From: Maritalea myrionectae DSM 19524
GTDB taxonomy: Bacteria; Pseudomonadota; Alphaproteobacteria; Rhizobiales; Devosiaceae
Length of the DNA: 64,000 nt
Assembly: GCF_000423365.1 (NCBI RefSeq)
Contig: NZ_AUHV01000003.1
Location: 620,001-684,000, forward strand
Direction: 5' to 3'
In this document: piece after piece, positions 1 to 8,590 of the stretch
How positions within the stretch are numbered: the stretch's first letter is position 1
Layout of the letters: each line of letters opens with the position of its first letter
Translations under genes and position numbers: made by a program
The notes under the pieces: model-generated
What the model was told of the DNA's origin: nothing
The model's input: the letters and a program-made list of their open reading frames with translations, nothing else
The model's database searches: none

Positions 1-1086
1 GTCATATTGCGCTAGAAACGAGATTTTCTCTTCTTGTGCCAGACGCTGGCTGATGTCGCGCAAAGCCAAAATCGTCAGCGGTTGGCCATCATCGCTCACC
101 TGCTCGGTTTGAACCGCCAGTTCTACCGGCAAGCATGTGCCATCGGCACGCTTGAGATCAGCCGCACTCAGTTTGCCTTCCTGATATTGCCCGACCTGAT
201 CAATAAAGGTTTCAGCTGACTTGCCAACAATATCTGCCTTGGACATTTTCACCATGCGCGCAAACTCGCTATTTGCGCCCAGAATTTGATTGCCCCGCAC
301 CACCGCCATGCCATCCACGGCACTCTCTGCCAAATGGCGAAAGCGCAGTGTTGCAAATGCCCGCACCTGATTGTCGAGAAAATAGGCGACCGCCCCAGTC
401 CCCAGCACCAAAAGACACACCCCAGCAACAGCAATCGCGATCATGTCCCGCGCTTCTGCCGTGGTCACCTCAGTTGCGCTTGCAGCAAGTGGTGTAATCT
501 CCAATGCCGCCATGCCGGTAAAATGTAAGCTGACAATCGCCAGCACCATCACACCGGCACCTTCAACGATGCGGCGAATCCCGCGCATACGCTGCGTGAG
601 GTAAAAGGCCAGCACCCCAAGTAATACCGCCAACACGACTGAAGCCACGACATAATTCATGTTCCAGACCATCACGGCCCGTGTGGAGAATGCGGTCATG
701 CCCGTATAGTGCATAGCTGAAATCGCCAACCCAAAGACAACCCCGCCAACCGGCGCTGCATACGCAAACCGTTCACCCGCTATGCCATAGGCCGCCACGC
801 AACCTACAATTGCGACAAAAAGTGAAAGAAGAGTGGGCCCAAAATCATAGGCAACAGGCACCCCGGGTTCAAAGGCCAACATCGCTACATAATGCGTGCA
901 CCAAATGGTAGACCCAGCTGCGATCGCCCCAATAAAGCCCCAGGCAAAACGTGCTGTGCTGGCCGTAACAAACACCTTTTTAAGCAAGTGGACCGACACA
1001 GCCGCGCCAACAGCACAAATCACAGCCGCCAGCGCCACCAGGGCAAAGTCGTGCGCGAAAGCAATACAATTAATTACTCGCAGCAT
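1..1086 (-). CDS. MHYT-domain sensor with PAS domain (5' part; runs off window)
   Basis: This is an open frame from ATG at 1086, preceded by AGGAG, to the window edge (362 codons). The N-terminal half has seven predicted membrane segments and the three repeated motifs of the MHYT family: CTHYVAM, SAMHYTGM and SLHFTGM. MHYT domains are thought to bind a metal and sense a small diatomic gas. A cytoplasmic PAS domain follows (about residues 250-350), and the visible frame ends with FLAQYD. In this family that sequence usually leads into a GGDEF domain (then often EAL), so the whole protein is probably a c-di-GMP enzyme, although that part lies outside the window. The MHYT and PAS calls are firm; the output domain is inferred. 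Confidence 0.88.
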   Translation of the reverse strand, partial: MLRVINCIAFAHDFALVALAAVICAVGAAVSVHLLKKVFVTASTARFAWGFIGAIAAGSTIWCTHYVAMLAFEPGVPVAYDFGPTLLSLFVAIVGCVAAYGIAGERFAYAAPVGGVVFGLAISAMHYTGMTAFSTRAVMVWNMNYVVASVVLAVLLGVLAFYLTQRMRGIRRIVEGAGVMVLAIVSLHFTGMAALEITPLAASATEVTTAEARDMIAIAVAGVCLLVLGTGAVAYFLDNQVRAFATLRFRHLAESAVDGMAVVRGNQILGANSEFARMVKMSKADIVGKSAETFIDQVGQYQEGKLSAADLKRADGTCLPVELAVQTEQVSDDGQPLTILALRDISQRLAQEEKISFLAQYD

Positions 1087-1262
1087 AATAATCTCCTGAG
1101 GAGACCATAGGTTTCCAATTGTTACAAAACACTAAATCGGACCAACTGCTCACGCTCAGCGTTAACAAAAAACAAAATTGTCGGACAAATGCGACCGAAC
1201 TTGACTCAAGTCAATGTAAGTCCCGCTGGCAGGTTCAATCTGTCCTTGTAAAGGAGAAGAAA

Positions 1263-1763
1263 ATGCCTGCTGCAACAAATAAAGACGACCTTATTGCTGT
1301 TACCGACAAAGAATATGGCAAGCTCGAAAAACTGCTCGAAACCATCGATGCGGATTTTGCGCTAGAGAAGGACGACGAAGACACGTCGATCAAAGATGTT
1401 ATCGGCCACCGCGCCCATTGGATTGAGTTGTTCCTTGGCTGGTACAATGATGGCATGGCAGGCAAAGAAGTCTTCTTTCCCGCCAAAGGCTACAAATGGA
1501 GCGAACTCAAGCGCTACAACGGCAATTTGCGCGAACAGCAAGCCAATCTATCGTGGAATGACGTTGTCCAACTGCTGGAACAAAACCACAAAAAGATCCG
1601 CAAATTTATGGAAGATCACAGCGACAAAGAGCTTTATGGCGGCCCGATGAAAGGCGCCAATAATGATTGGACGCCGGGTCGCTGGGCTGAAGCTGCGGGG
1701 CCAAGTCATTATCGCTCCGCCGCCAAATATCTGCGCGCCCGCATCCGCGCACAAAAGAAGTAG
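1263..1763 (+). CDS. ClbS/DfsB family four-helix bundle protein (DUF1706)
   Basis: This 166-residue soluble protein begins at ATG 1263, 5 nt after AAGGAGAAG. An upstream extension in the same frame lacks coding character. It resembles ClbS, the colibactin self-resistance hydrolase, and other DfsB/DUF1706 proteins. Shared features are an N-terminal helix with spaced Lys and Leu, GHRAHWIELFLGWY, the FPAKGYKWSELKRYN stretch, a DKELYG motif and a WTPGRW segment near the C terminus. ClbS opens the cyclopropane warhead of colibactin, but most family members have no known substrate. No colibactin-like synthesis genes are nearby, so detoxification or housekeeping roles are both open. It may be co-transcribed with the next gene (35-nt gap). 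Confidence 0.8.
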   Translation: MPAATNKDDLIAVTDKEYGKLEKLLETIDADFALEKDDEDTSIKDVIGHRAHWIELFLGWYNDGMAGKEVFFPAKGYKWSELKRYNGNLREQQANLSWNDVVQLLEQNHKKIRKFMEDHSDKELYGGPMKGANNDWTPGRWAEAAGPSHYRSAAKYLRARIRAQKK

Positions 1764-1798
1764 CACCGCACATTTATCACATTTTTGGGGAGCAAATA

Positions 1799-2317
1799 AT
1801 GACTTTAAACATAATCAAATGGGGCGCAATCGGCGGCCTCATCATGAGCATACTGGCCACATTAGGCTATGCCATTTTCCCGCTCGACAATCCCACCACC
1901 TTCCAGTTGGCAGCATTAACAGGCTATATCGGCATGTTTTTGGGATTGGCGATGATTTGGCCCGCGCTGAGCGGCGCAAAAGCCCAGCTTGGGCACGCAC
2001 CCGCCTTGTTGCCGGCGATTGGGATCGGCCTTGGCGTTGCATTGGTCGCCGGTGTCATATTCGGCCTGTTCAATGTGCTTTATTCGCAAGTTTTCATGCC
2101 TGAATTTCTGGACAATTATTACGCCCAGGAACTGGCCCACACTGGTCTGACCGAAGGTCCTGAATATGATCAGAAAGCCGAACAGCTCAATGCCACACGG
2201 GACTTCCTGAAACAGCCGCTTAATGGCTTTTTCGCCATGGCAAGCGCGGTGTGGGCATTGGGCATCGTCTATGCGCTCATTTTGCCCTTTGTGTACCGTT
2301 GGGCCAAAGGCAAATAA
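1799..2317 (+). CDS. Small four-helix membrane protein (DUF4199-like)
   Basis: This 172-residue protein starts at ATG 1799 with GGGGAG 8 nt upstream. Four hydrophobic segments are visible, at about residues 7-27, 37-58, 69-92 and 143-165. A polar loop of about 50 residues, with the segment FMPEFLDNYYAQEL, separates the third and fourth helices. The helix pattern and loop recall DUF4199-type inner-membrane proteins, but I would not insist on that family. It probably shares a transcript with the ClbS-like gene and ends 11 nt before the convergent GNAT stop. Function unknown. Confidence 0.7.
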   Translation: MTLNIIKWGAIGGLIMSILATLGYAIFPLDNPTTFQLAALTGYIGMFLGLAMIWPALSGAKAQLGHAPALLPAIGIGLGVALVAGVIFGLFNVLYSQVFMPEFLDNYYAQELAHTGLTEGPEYDQKAEQLNATRDFLKQPLNGFFAMASAVWALGIVYALILPFVYRWAKGK

Positions 2318-2328
2318 ATCAGCACATC

Positions 2329-2946
2329 TCAGAGGGCGCGCGCAAAAATGGGCGCGCCTTCGTCAGCCACCTGCTCAAATCCCATGGCTTTGTAAAAGCC
2401 AATCGCCCGGACATTGTTGCGATTCACTCCAAGATGGATGCCGGACACGCCGTCTGCCCGCAATTGATCAAGAGCGGCGTGCATCAGCTTTTGGCCAAAC
2501 CCACCGCCCTGCGCTTCTGGCAACAAATTGATATGCAGATGCGCGGGATATTGATCCGCATAGTCAGGCGCGGGTTGTTGGTTTTGCGCCAAGGCATCAA
2601 GAAAATTCTGGTCCGCTTCCGTTTCCGGCGTAAAATCGCGTAAACCCTCATTGACCTGCGGCCACCAGCGCGCATGTTGCCATTGCTCATAGGCGCGTGT
2701 GTCGGCCGCGGTAACGATGTAACCGACAACCGAGTTGTCTCGCTCCAACACAAAACAATGCGCCGGGTTGAAATGCAAATAGGGCACCGCCCAAATCAGT
2801 CCGGGCAAATCCAACCGTGAATAGAGAGAACGCGCGTCGCCGCCGCCAGCTGCAGTGCAGACACAAATATAGCTGATCGCTGCTTCGTCGCTGGGGTGCG
2901 CTTGGCGCACCTTCATGTCAGATCCATTCTTGGCCGCATTCGTCAT
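2329..2946 (-). CDS. GNAT family N-acetyltransferase
   Basis: The 205-residue product is a single-domain acetyl-CoA-dependent N-acetyltransferase. ATG 2946 is preferred because GGAGG lies 7 nt before it; ten further residues are open upstream without a comparable site. The GNAT acetyl-CoA loop is seen as QGGGFGQKLM (the Q-x-x-G-x-G pattern), followed by HLGVNRNNVRAIGFYKAMGF, which is the usual motif-B region near the C terminus. The substrate cannot be told from sequence. It stands alone between convergent and co-oriented neighbours, 51 nt from the ABC importer operon. Confidence 0.85.
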   Translation of the reverse strand: MTNAAKNGSDMKVRQAHPSDEAAISYICVCTAAGGGDARSLYSRLDLPGLIWAVPYLHFNPAHCFVLERDNSVVGYIVTAADTRAYEQWQHARWWPQVNEGLRDFTPETEADQNFLDALAQNQQPAPDYADQYPAHLHINLLPEAQGGGFGQKLMHAALDQLRADGVSGIHLGVNRNNVRAIGFYKAMGFEQVADEGAPIFARAL

Positions 2947-2997
2947 AATCGATCCTCCAGCTAAAAGCGCCATCACCGACGCGACGCGTTCTCCAAA

Positions 2998-3924
2998 CTA
3001 AGCGGCCCGCACGAACCGTCCAGCAGCGATTTCTTTCAGCCCCGCCGTGCTGGCTGCTGTTTCCGTACGCACCCGATCCGCGAATTTCGAGAAATCACGC
3101 GCATGTTCAAAATCCGCATTAATGCGTGTATGCGCGTTGGGCACAGAGGACAAGAGCAACTGCGAATATGGGTGCTGCGGATCACGCACAATTGCATCCG
3201 ACGGACCATATTCAACAATACGCCCGCCATACATCACAGCAGTATTTTCTGTGAGGTAATGCGCCGTGGCCAAATCATGGGTGATATAAAGAAACGTAAT
3301 CCCCCGGTCTGTTTTCAGCCGGTTCATCAGGTTCAAAATAGACCGACGGATCGACACGTCGAGCATCGATGTGGGTTCGTCCGCAATGATCAATTCCGCA
3401 CCAACAGCCAGCGCCCGGGCCAAATTGATCCGCTGCCGCTGCCCGCCCGAAAGCTCGTGCGGAAATTTGTCCAGCATCACATCTGGCTCTAGTTCCACAT
3501 CCTCAAGCGTGCGCACCAACTCTTGCTCCAGCGTCGAACCTTCAGGCACGCGCTTGTGCAACGTCAGTGGCCGTGCCAAATGGTGACGCACCGTATGGGT
3601 GGGGTTGAGCGACGCAAATGGATCTTGAAACACCATCTGCACTTTTTGCGCGTTTTCGCGCTTTTCTTTTGAGTTACGGGCGCTGGTGATGCTCTTGCCA
3701 TTCACTAGGATATCGCCTTCATCAATATCAAACATGCCCGCAATGGCGCGGCCACATGTGGACTTGCCAGAGCCACTTTCCCCCACCAATGCCAAGGCTT
3801 CGCCCCGGCCCAGTTTGAAGGAAATATCCTGAAGCGCTTTCACCTGCTTGCTGCCGCTAAATATCGTCTTCAGCGTATAGGTTTTCGAAACGCCTTTAAC
3901 TTCCAAATAGGGTTGATCAGCCAT
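2998..3924 (-). CDS. Opp/Dpp-type ABC importer, ATP-binding subunit (OppF/DppF-like)
   Basis: This cytoplasmic ATPase of 308 residues carries Walker A GESGSGKST, the signature LSGGQRQRI, Walker B LIIADEPTSMLD and a C-terminal oligopeptide-transporter extension with the SVPNAH element. It starts at ATG 3924, which overlaps the stop of the preceding ATPase by one base, so the two are translationally coupled. It is the last gene of a five-gene unit: binding protein, two permeases, two ATPases. The substrate is not fixed by the ATPase; the binding protein decides it. Confidence 0.93.
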   Translation of the reverse strand: MADQPYLEVKGVSKTYTLKTIFSGSKQVKALQDISFKLGRGEALALVGESGSGKSTCGRAIAGMFDIDEGDILVNGKSITSARNSKEKRENAQKVQMVFQDPFASLNPTHTVRHHLARPLTLHKRVPEGSTLEQELVRTLEDVELEPDVMLDKFPHELSGGQRQRINLARALAVGAELIIADEPTSMLDVSIRRSILNLMNRLKTDRGITFLYITHDLATAHYLTENTAVMYGGRIVEYGPSDAIVRDPQHPYSQLLLSSVPNAHTRINADFEHARDFSKFADRVRTETAASTAGLKEIAAGRFVRAA

Positions 3925-4733
3925 TATGCCACTCCCTTTGCATCATCAAAGCTGGGCATCGCATCCCAAAGTTGCTTGGTGTAATCATGCTGAGGATTGT
4001 GCAAAATCTCATGCGCACTGTTCACTTCCACAATCTCACCCTGCAGCATGATGGCGATGCGGTCTGCAAATTGCGACATCAGCGCCAAATCATGGGTGAT
4101 AAACAGGATCGAAAAGCCGAACTTTTTCTGCAGGCCAGCAATTTCTTGCAAAATCTCGCGCTGCACCACCACATCGAGAGCGGTGGTTGGCTCATCCATG
4201 ATGATCATTTGCGGCTCAAGAATAAGCGCATTGGCCAGCACCACCCGCTGGCGCATACCGCCAGACAATTGGTGCGGATAATCGTCCAGGCGCGCCGGAT
4301 CGATGCCCACTAGGTCCATCAACTCCTCGGCCCGCACCCGCGCTGCCGCGGTGTCTTCGCCCGTGTGCCGATGATATACATCGCGGAACTGCTCAAATAT
4401 CGTCAACACCGGGTTGAGCGCATTCATCGCACTTTGGAACACCAGAGAGACTTTGCTCCAACGCCATTGCGCCAGCTTTTCTTCGTCAAAAGACAAAACA
4501 TCCTCACCATCAATGGTGATGGTGCCACCTGAAATAAACGCAGGTGGACGATGCAGCCGCATCAAGGCGTAAGCAATTGTCGATTTGCCGCATCCGCTTT
4601 CCCCGGCAAGGCCCAAAACCTCGCCGCGATTAATGTGCAGATCAACGCCTTTCACCGCGCGAAACGGACCATCCAAAGTCATATAATCGACTTCAAGCCC
4701 TTTCAAATCGAGGAACCGTTCTGATTGTGTCAT
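3924..4733 (-). CDS. Opp/Dpp-type ABC importer, ATP-binding subunit (OppD/DppD-like)
   Basis: The 269-residue ATPase has Walker A GESGCGKST, the signature LSGGMRQRV and Walker B MIIMDEPTTALD, all intact. It is the first of two paired ATPases, as usual for peptide/nickel-type importers, and is shorter than typical OppD (about 330) because the C-terminal extension is trimmed. Its ATG overlaps the stop of the upstream permease by four bases (ATGA) and its own stop overlaps the next start, so the three genes are tightly coupled. Confidence 0.92.
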   Translation of the reverse strand: MTQSERFLDLKGLEVDYMTLDGPFRAVKGVDLHINRGEVLGLAGESGCGKSTIAYALMRLHRPPAFISGGTITIDGEDVLSFDEEKLAQWRWSKVSLVFQSAMNALNPVLTIFEQFRDVYHRHTGEDTAAARVRAEELMDLVGIDPARLDDYPHQLSGGMRQRVVLANALILEPQMIIMDEPTTALDVVVQREILQEIAGLQKKFGFSILFITHDLALMSQFADRIAIMLQGEIVEVNSAHEILHNPQHDYTKQLWDAMPSFDDAKGVA

Positions 4734-5644
4734 GATGCAGCTCCTTTCGCGCTTTTATAGGTTTGGTCGAACTTCTTTTGCGCTTTCACCGCTTTGTTGA
4801 TCGCGCCCAAAGTCCGCAGACGTGGGTTTGAAATCTCATCAACACCAAAGTTCAACAGGCTCAAACCAATGCCAATGGTGACAATCGCAAAACATGGCGC
4901 CAGCATTTCCCACCACGCCCCGACAGTGATCGCGGAAGAGGTTTGCGCGTTATAAAGCATATTGCCCCAGGAAACGGCGAGTGGATCGCCCAGCCCCAAA
5001 AACTCAAGCGTGGCTTGGGTAATGATCGTGTAAACCACGGACCCGATAAAGTTGAAGCCAATGATAGACAACAGGTTTGGCATCAACTCAACGCAAATAA
5101 TGCGCCAGCTTGGCTCACCGATCTGCTCCGACGCTTCCACAAATTCACGCCGTCGCAAGGTCAAGGTCTGGGCACGGGTGACCCGCGCCCCCCACGCCCA
5201 GGAGGTTAAGCCAATAATAATCGCAATCATAAAGGGGTCAGACTTGCCGATAAAGGCGGCAAGCACCAATAAGAGCGGTAATTGCGGTATGACCAGTGCG
5301 ATATTGGTGATGAAGTTCAAAGATTCATCTATGACCCCACCAAAATAACCCGCGGTCACGCCAATCAGCGTGCCAATCACAGTAACGATCAGACCAGCCG
5401 AAAAGCCAACCATCAATGATGTGCGCGTACCCCACACAAATTGGGTATAAACATCGCGGCCCATGCGTGTTGACCCCATCACATGCTCGACCGAAGGCGC
5501 CTGGTGTGGCCGGGCCACCCGTTTCGCCGGATCATGGCTGGTCACAAACGGTGCCGCGAGCGCAAGGCAAATATAGGCCACAACGATCAACAGGCCAGCG
5601 GTAGCTTTCTTATTTCGCAGAATAATCGAGAGAAATTTGAACAT
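4730..5644 (-). CDS. Opp/Dpp-type ABC importer, permease (OppC-like)
   Basis: This is a 304-residue inner-membrane permease. It has an N-terminal OppC_N helix, the HDPAKRVARPHQAPS loop before the translocation domain, about six membrane helices, and the EAA-type coupling loop (EASEQIGEPSWRIICVELMPN) that docks on the ATPases. The residues GSTRMGRDV after the first loop are typical of OppC/DppC. It lies 3 nt downstream of the OppB-like gene and overlaps the OppD-like gene by four bases. Confidence 0.92.
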   Translation of the reverse strand: MFKFLSIILRNKKATAGLLIVVAYICLALAAPFVTSHDPAKRVARPHQAPSVEHVMGSTRMGRDVYTQFVWGTRTSLMVGFSAGLIVTVIGTLIGVTAGYFGGVIDESLNFITNIALVIPQLPLLLVLAAFIGKSDPFMIAIIIGLTSWAWGARVTRAQTLTLRRREFVEASEQIGEPSWRIICVELMPNLLSIIGFNFIGSVVYTIITQATLEFLGLGDPLAVSWGNMLYNAQTSSAITVGAWWEMLAPCFAIVTIGIGLSLLNFGVDEISNPRLRTLGAINKAVKAQKKFDQTYKSAKGAAS

Positions 5645-5647
5645 GAT

Positions 5648-6625
5648 TTATGCCTTCCGCAGCCGTGGATCGAGGAAAATATAGATGAAGTCGATCAACA
5701 AGTTCGCCGTCAGCATCGCCAACGTCATGATGATCAACTGCCCTTGGATCAACGGATAATCCCGCGCGATAATTCCTTGGAACAAAATGTTACCCAAACC
5801 GGGGTAATTGAACACAATTTCAATAATCAATGAGCCGCCCATGACCGAGCCGAGGCTCAACGCAAACGCCGTCATCGAAGGCAACAACGCATTTCGCGCC
5901 GCATAATTGTAGCGCACGCGCTTATCCGTCAGGCCCTTGGCGTGCCCCATGACCACATGTTCTTCGCCCAGCTGCCCAATCATATTGTTGCGCATGGTGA
6001 TCAAATAGCCACCGATAGACACAAAGGCCAGCGTGCCAATGGGCATCAGCGAGTGATAAAACACCGAAGAAATATAAGCCCAACTAAAACCGGGATCGAG
6101 TGACGGATCATAGGCATAGCTGGTGGGCAAAACCTCGAGCACCAGGCCAAACAGATAAAGCGTCAGAATGCCGATCACCAAGGCAGGCACAGATTGCACC
6201 GCCAAAGCCGAAGGCGAAATTATACTGTCAAAACCGCCACCGCGTTTCCAAGCGGCATAAATGCCCAGCAAGGAACCGATGCAAAAGGCAAGGATCACAG
6301 ACGTGCCCGCGAGGAACAATGTCCATGGCAGGGCCTGCATCAAAACATCCATAACCGTAAGTGGGTATTTTTTGATTGAAACACCAAAATCCCAGGAAAA
6401 AACGGACTTCAGATAGATGAAATATTCTTCGATGAGAGGGCGCTCGACAAAGCCGAATGTTTCGGCCAAAGCCTTCTTGGCTTCTGGGGGCATGGTGTTG
6501 CCCGCATTGGCGAACATAATATCGATGGGGTTACCCGGCATCAGGCGGGGCAGCAGAAAATTGATGGTCGCTGCCACCAAGAATGCCACGAGATAAAACA
6601 TAATACGTCTGATGATGAAGGACAT
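5648..6625 (-). CDS. Opp/Dpp-type ABC importer, permease (OppB-like)
   Basis: This 325-residue inner-membrane permease starts MSFIIRRIMFYLV, the standard OppB/DppB beginning with a first helix and the NFLLPRLMPGNPID motif. I chose ATG 6625, with GGAAG 8 nt upstream, over the longer frame to 6682 because that extension runs through the intercistronic hairpin. The binding-protein-dependent transport domain and the ALLPSM/GSLIIEIVFNYPGLG region near the end are intact. It pairs with the OppC-like permease downstream. Confidence 0.92.
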   Translation of the reverse strand: MSFIIRRIMFYLVAFLVAATINFLLPRLMPGNPIDIMFANAGNTMPPEAKKALAETFGFVERPLIEEYFIYLKSVFSWDFGVSIKKYPLTVMDVLMQALPWTLFLAGTSVILAFCIGSLLGIYAAWKRGGGFDSIISPSALAVQSVPALVIGILTLYLFGLVLEVLPTSYAYDPSLDPGFSWAYISSVFYHSLMPIGTLAFVSIGGYLITMRNNMIGQLGEEHVVMGHAKGLTDKRVRYNYAARNALLPSMTAFALSLGSVMGGSLIIEIVFNYPGLGNILFQGIIARDYPLIQGQLIIMTLAMLTANLLIDFIYIFLDPRLRKA

Positions 6626-6648
6626 TTTGGTCTTCCAATCTTTTAAAC

Positions 6649-6675
6649 GATGGGCGGTGCATTGCACCGCCCATC
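6649..6675. terminator. Intercistronic hairpin after the binding-protein gene
   Basis: The arms GATGGGCGGTGCA (6649-6661) and TGCACCGCCCATC (6663-6675) are perfectly complementary. There is no long U run, so it is more likely to protect or attenuate mRNA than to end transcription fully. Its place between the binding-protein stop and the first permease start is where such structures raise the ratio of binding protein to permease. Confidence 0.7.
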
Positions 6676-6700
6676 CACTCAAGCTTTCAAAAGGGAGGAA

Positions 6701-8356
6701 CTAGCTCTTCGGCTTGATTGAAAGCAGGTGAAGGATACGCTCTGGGTTGCCATCGTGAACGGTTGGAACCGCTTGGGCATTGTCCGCAGAGAAGAAGCCT
6801 TCAAAGCGTGCTGTGTTGTACTGGTACCAGTAAGGGTTGTTGAACACAGGGATGTGCGGCATGTCTTTTGACAAAATCATTTGGATTTCGTCCATGATCT
6901 CACGCTGCTCATCAGCATTCGCTGTCTTAAAGAAACCATCCAACAGCTTATCCAACTCTTCATTGGTGTAGCCAGTCACAGAGAAGCGGCTCGTCATCGC
7001 TTTGGAAGAGTGGAACGTGTCAAACGCCATATGTGGCGTTACGCCAACCACCAGCGCGTTGATGGCACCTTGGTAAGACCCATCCAGCAATTGCTGGGTC
7101 CATGCAGCGGCTTCAGGTGTTGAAACGCTGGCATTAATGCCCGCTTCGTTCAAACCTTCAACGGCCAATTGCACAGTGTTCACCCAGTCGGTCCAGCCAT
7201 TCGGCACAATCAGATCGAACTGAATTGGCTTGCCTGAAGGTGTATCCAGGAATCCATCGCCGTCCACATCTTTATAGCCAGCGCCATCCAAAAGTGCTGC
7301 CGCAGCTTCAACATCATATTCGGTATATTTGCCGTATTGTGCGTCAGCTTCCGGGTTGTTCCAGGCGTGGTAACCACGGCCCAAACCAGATGGGTATTTG
7401 TTGATGGTCGGGTAGCCGTAGCCAGCGATGTCAACCATGGCCTGACGATCCATCGCCATAGAGAAGGCACGACGGAAATCAACATCATTAAAGGCTTCTT
7501 TGTTGCCTTCAGCAGATGCATTCATGTTCAAGTTGAAAATAACCAATGAGCCGCCTGGGAACCAATATTTGTGGTTTTCAGGATCTTTTGCCACATAGGT
7601 TTTTTCAATGTCCGGCAGGAATGAACCAAACCAGTCCAACTCACCCTTCGCCGCAGCGGTCAGAGTTTGGTCGTTGGTTGCGATTTGCGGGAAGCGCATG
7701 CAATCAACGTCCAAATCTTCAGCTTGGAAATAGTATGGGTTGCGGCACTGAACATATTCTTGCGGCGTAAAGCGGCGAATTTCGGTCAGTGGGCCAGAAC
7801 CAACTGGATCTGGGTTGGTGAAGCTTACAGGATCTTCGATATCGGCCCAAATATGTTCAGGCACAGTGTGGATACGTGCAACGTCAAAGATCAAACCAGT
7901 GCTTGGCTCTTTGTAGTTCACTTTCACATGTTGATCGTCAACCAACTCAACGCTGTCGATCTTTTCCCAAAGGGCGCGTGTGTCCAGCGCCGGATGTTCT
8001 TTGATCAAATTGAAAGTGAAGTAAACGTCATTGGCGTCCAATGTTTCGCCATCTGACCATTTCACGCCATCACGGATTTTGAACGTAACCGAGCTCAAAT
8101 CTTCAGAATAATCAAAGCTCTCGGCCAAGCGATATTCAGCTTTACCGCCTTGAATGCGGTTAAACACCACGAGCTGCTCAAACATAAAGTCACGTACAGA
8201 GCGCACATCTGATGTTTGGTTAAACGGGTTATAAACTTCAGCGAAAGCTGTTGTTTGGTGGGGCACCGCTGTCAAAATGACATCTTCGGCTTGGGCAACA
8301 GATGTGCCAGCCATAAGCGCAGCGGTAACCGCTGACAGAATCATGCTTCGACGCAT
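6701..8356 (-). CDS. ABC importer periplasmic solute-binding protein, family 5
   Basis: The 551-residue protein has a clear signal peptide (MRRSMILSAVTAALMAGTSVAQA) and an SBP_bac_5 body with the FKIRDGVKWSDGETLDANDV motif. The start at 8356 has TAGGAGGAA just upstream. Family 5 proteins bind peptides, nickel, or in one large subgroup beta-linked oligosaccharides. The stretches NDQTLTAAAKGELDWFGSFL and HKYWFPGG, and the absence of peptide-typical features, make me lean to an oligosaccharide-type ligand, but that is inference. It is the first gene of the importer operon and is divergent from a hybrid histidine kinase (234-bp gap). Confidence 0.9.
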   Translation of the reverse strand: MRRSMILSAVTAALMAGTSVAQAEDVILTAVPHQTTAFAEVYNPFNQTSDVRSVRDFMFEQLVVFNRIQGGKAEYRLAESFDYSEDLSSVTFKIRDGVKWSDGETLDANDVYFTFNLIKEHPALDTRALWEKIDSVELVDDQHVKVNYKEPSTGLIFDVARIHTVPEHIWADIEDPVSFTNPDPVGSGPLTEIRRFTPQEYVQCRNPYYFQAEDLDVDCMRFPQIATNDQTLTAAAKGELDWFGSFLPDIEKTYVAKDPENHKYWFPGGSLVIFNLNMNASAEGNKEAFNDVDFRRAFSMAMDRQAMVDIAGYGYPTINKYPSGLGRGYHAWNNPEADAQYGKYTEYDVEAAAALLDGAGYKDVDGDGFLDTPSGKPIQFDLIVPNGWTDWVNTVQLAVEGLNEAGINASVSTPEAAAWTQQLLDGSYQGAINALVVGVTPHMAFDTFHSSKAMTSRFSVTGYTNEELDKLLDGFFKTANADEQREIMDEIQMILSKDMPHIPVFNNPYWYQYNTARFEGFFSADNAQAVPTVHDGNPERILHLLSIKPKS

Positions 8357-8590
8357 GGGAATTCCTCCTAATATATTATCCTCTACTTGCGATCATTGTG
8401 ATTGCCGCAAGTCCCTCAGTCCTACCTGTTCGTCTATTGACAAATTTATCGTTGCAGGCGACTTTATACCAAACCAATTGAATACCAAAAGTCACGCAGC
8501 GCATTCTGAAAAATCTGCGGAAAAATCGTAAAAATCGATTTTATGGCGAGTAGTTTCAATCACTTAGTATAAATTACAAAGACCAGAACT

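Noticed and set aside
2334-2362. GC-rich hairpin GGGCGCGC...GCGCGCC near 2340
   Set aside because: It overlaps the coding end of the GNAT gene and lacks a T run on either strand.
8531-8542. Palindrome AAAATCGATTTT between the importer and the kinase
   Set aside because: Simple AT-rich 12-mer palindrome with no second copy; too weak to call an operator.
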